A DNA stretch of 8,097 nucleotides, taken from assembly GCA_030666765.1 (NCBI GenBank), contig DAOUXE010000040.1, positions 1 through 8,097 on the forward strand, read 5' to 3'. Shown in pieces: positions 7,201 to 8,097 of the stretch (position 1 is its first letter; every line of letters starts with the position of its first letter). A program made the translations under genes and the position numbers. This DNA comes from Methanosarcinales archaeon (GTDB taxonomy: Archaea > Halobacteriota > Methanosarcinia > Methanosarcinales > Methanogasteraceae). The notes below the pieces were generated by a model. That model made no database searches and was not told where the DNA came from. It saw only the letters and a list, made by a program, of their open reading frames with translations.

Positions 7201-8097
7201 CTGCGGGGTCATCGCCTCCTTCGAACCTCTATCAAAGGCGAATGTCTTCCAGCCATCGACGCGGGCGACATCCCAGCCATCCGGCACATCCGGACCATCG
7301 ATCGCATCAGATCGATCCAGAACCTCATCCACGAACTCTCCGATCTTCTTGAACGTGAAACCCCCTTGTCCGTCATCTTTCATCAGAGGTACAATCTCGT
7401 CGTGGGCGACGCTCATCTCGTAGACGAACATCTGCATCAGTTGTTCGATCTCCTCGTAGGACATCCCCTCGAGATATGGTGCAAGAAACGTCAAAAAGTT
7501 ATAAAACCCCTGGCCACCTGCGAAATTCGTCTGCGCGCTCCCGAGAGCCTTTACTGCGTGGAGAATCGCAACCTCTGCCTTCTTTGCAGGGCCTGCGACA
7601 CTCGACTTCGTGCCGCTCCCATCCGGCATCAGCCCATAATAGAAGAAGTACCTGAGGTCCCAGTCCATGCAAAAACTGCGCGTTCCGAGATACTCGAGAT
7701 CGTGGATGTGGATATCTCCGCTCAGATGCAAATCAGAAAGTTTCGGTGGCAGTAATAGCAGATACTGCTCTTTTGAGATCTTGTCTGCCTTCTTCTTATG
7801 CGAAGTTTCCGCATTCTCCTGAAGATTTGCATTTTCGTTTGCCTCGAACCCTTCGCCCACATCGATCTGGTGCGCGTCATACACTGGAGTCCCCACCCTT
7901 GTTGCGATGTTTCGCCATTCGGGGTGCCCGCGCTCAAGGAGGGTTACGTTGACGAGTTCGCGCACGAGCGGACCTGATAGGCTTTTCAGGCCGATCTTTT
8001 TGATGCGCGCCTCCACCTCTTTTGCAATCTCTTCCGCCTCCTCTTCGGTTATCGGATCGATCCTGTAAAATCGCTTGGAAAGCTGCGTCTCTTTTAA
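4201..8097 (-). CDS. nrdD: Anaerobic ribonucleoside-triphosphate reductase (class III) with intein; start outside window
   Basis: Makes deoxynucleotides from ribonucleoside triphosphates under anoxic conditions with a glycyl radical set up by the activase NrdG, which is not in this window. The frame stays open to the right edge: 27 further codons (8017-8097) read as the end of an ATP-cone regulatory domain, so GTG 8016 is internal and the N-terminus is cut off. Counting from codon 8016: GDIHIHDLEYLGTRSFCMDW (100-119), HAVKALGSAQTNFAGGQGFY, then the intein (202-779), then VARGGQLVFSS (784-794). The cluster CYQCCAY (922-928) is likely to hold the thiyl-radical cysteine. Zinc ligands are Cys1213, Cys1216, Cys1227 and Cys1230 (CTDC, CPNC), and the glycyl radical loop RVTGYLQ has Gly1243. 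All catalytic parts are present, so the spliced enzyme should work. The stop TGA overlaps an ATG at the DUF3800 gene. Confidence 0.95.
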   Translation of the reverse strand, partial: LKETQLSKRFYRIDPITEEEAEEIAKEVEARIKKIGLKSLSGPLVRELVNVTLLERGHPEWRNIATRVGTPVYDAHQIDVGEGFEANENANLQENAETSHKKKADKISKEQYLLLLPPKLSDLHLSGDIHIHDLEYLGTRSFCMDWDLRYFFYYGLMPDGSGTKSSVAGPAKKAEVAILHAVKALGSAQTNFAGGQGFYNFLTFLAPYLEGMSYEEIEQLMQMFVYEMSVAHDEIVPLMKDDGQGGFTFKKIGEFVDEVLDRSDAIDGPDVPDGWDVARVDGWKTFAFDRGSKEAMTPQITMVARHRAPRTLYEIKTESHRSVKVTESHSVFTMDDCGEIIPVKVSELEEGDYVAIPRILNFKDVCYDEELDLIPMLEENASLDGLRVCEVRNFLESLRNDLGDFGKVGKLIKRGYKDVSRWYDRDSMPLSVFIELIDSTSTADRENDLKDILKEFGVRIKVEQSNMSFSPTILMSDDLLRLLGYYVSEGWASDDGVHIAAFDQEIIKDVIACVKRVFGAEVTPHGNEGKIIFGGRFASILFSSLLGCGKDSHSKRIPTIIFTLPEGKISQFLSAYWSGDGHIPGVKPKNGELKNRGGRIAAYTVSELLASDLLYLFLRLGITAKCEFVSGEERGEGAFKASEIYKVCVSTAAPVLKRFAEIVTPVHQEKAKRLQEMLKACNGSAGTDRKDILPNSHLILSEIENSLGTVNLGSTTPKYHKNVTRETLSELLEEYRERIDKNTPDEIVQKIKNLEKFVYGSARLDRIVSMKEVEYTEPYVYDFVVRPDGRAVENFVGGFGGIYLHNTQMMVARGGQLVFSSVQLAPGVPKLWMDKPVVYRGRIHNGDPDQAPLRTYSEFEREVRISFKALMKVMLGGDYWGKPFNFPKPEISIEPYFIEEDEGFNAKHPDLPTYSELYDLTFELSAKFGTPYFDNQIPAYRGAGEGISCYQCCAYNFSSNADTDSDFDDKLIFKDGKHFSMGAWQVISVNCPRAAYRANHDDEALFNELKRMMDIAVQIHKIKREWMNQIVDAQRMPFATQRPLDPITKEKGSQAVDLEGLVYEIGVVGINEMVEHHTGHQLHESKDAWKLAIRAMTEMEFYSKELSEEHGMTIALARTPAETTVGRFAVADILDPRYSECAKKVVKGDITRALASIHKTRDLPIYYTNGTHVPPGAGISLAERIGLEHVFFPIVDGGNIMHIFLGESTPDPKGLRDFAMRIAKNTQTGYFAFTRDMTICTDCSHLAPGLKDECPNCGSTNVEQLSRVTGYLQAVSGWNAAKKQELEDRKRYGESDMV
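5680..7413 (-). mobile_element. Intein with LAGLIDADG homing endonuclease, inserted in NrdD
   Basis: A 578-residue in-frame protein-splicing element that removes itself from NrdD; its endonuclease would spread the element into intein-free alleles. The N-terminal splice residue is Ser1 in SVAHDEIVPL (block A), and block B is VTESHSVF with TxxH at intein residues 98-101. Two LAGLIDADG-type motifs follow: LLRLLGYYVSEG (intein 251-262, acidic Glu) and FLSAYWSGDGH (344-354, Asp), at about 6352-6663. The C-terminal part has VYDFVV and ENFVGGFGGIYLHN, ending in His-Asn before Thr+1. Removing it joins YEM to TQMMVARGGQ, which matches the length of intein-free NrdD (FEMSQTYVARGGQ type), so the borders are exact. 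All splice and endonuclease residues are present. M. jannaschii NrdD also carries inteins. G+C is 38 of 60 at 7261-7320 but 24 of 60 at 6541-6600, so the endonuclease core differs from the splicing part. Confidence 0.93.

Noticed and set aside
7180..7755. Plus-strand frame of 191 codons
   Set aside because: It lies opposite the NrdD extein and the N-terminal part of the intein, whose minus-strand translation is clearly the real one.
8014..8016. GTG at 8016 as the true nrdD start
   Set aside because: The frame continues upstream for 27 codons to the window edge with sequence typical of the ATP-cone end (FYRIDPITEEEAEEIAKEV), so this GTG encodes an internal Val.

Overview
The window reads as part of a euryarchaeal chromosome, most likely from a methanogen or one of its relatives. 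The evidence is an archaeal-type anaerobic ribonucleotide reductase (NrdD) carrying an intein, a DnaK of the short form without the large N-terminal insert of proteobacterial DnaK, archaeal TATA-like sites, and ribosome binding sites that match the archaeal/bacterial 16S tail. The GC level is about 60% in the core genes. The exact lineage cannot be read from this window.

Almost everything reads leftwards on the minus strand. From right to left: nrdD (open at the right edge, so its true start is outside) with a 578-residue intein; an AT-rich DUF3800 gene that starts at or inside the nrdD stop; a gap of about 490 bp with candidate promoter elements and no convincing gene; dnaK; a xylose-isomerase-like / endonuclease IV-like TIM barrel; and two very small genes (40 and 46 codons) not reported by a 60-residue ORF cutoff. 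The last four are tightly packed: ATGA between dnaK and the TIM barrel, TGATG between the TIM barrel and the first small gene, and a 6-base gap between the two small genes. They probably form one transcript, so dnaK may be co-expressed with a metal-dependent sugar isomerase or nuclease-like enzyme and two small proteins. At the far left a short plus-strand frame runs in from the window edge and converges on this operon.

The main oddities are four. First, dnaK is one uninterrupted frame of 619 codons except for a single TAG at codon 148, which replaces the conserved glutamate equivalent to E. coli DnaK Glu171. Second, the NrdD intein uses Ser1 and Thr+1, keeps both LAGLIDADG acidic residues, and is a composition mosaic. 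Third, the DUF3800 gene has a natural-looking ATG in a TGATG overlap with nrdD, but it is one base out of frame across a T5 run. Fourth, the two small genes downstream of the TIM barrel lie in the same frame, separated by one TGA. All six minus-strand genes end in TGA, so the internal TAG in dnaK is the only TAG inside or ending a confident gene here.
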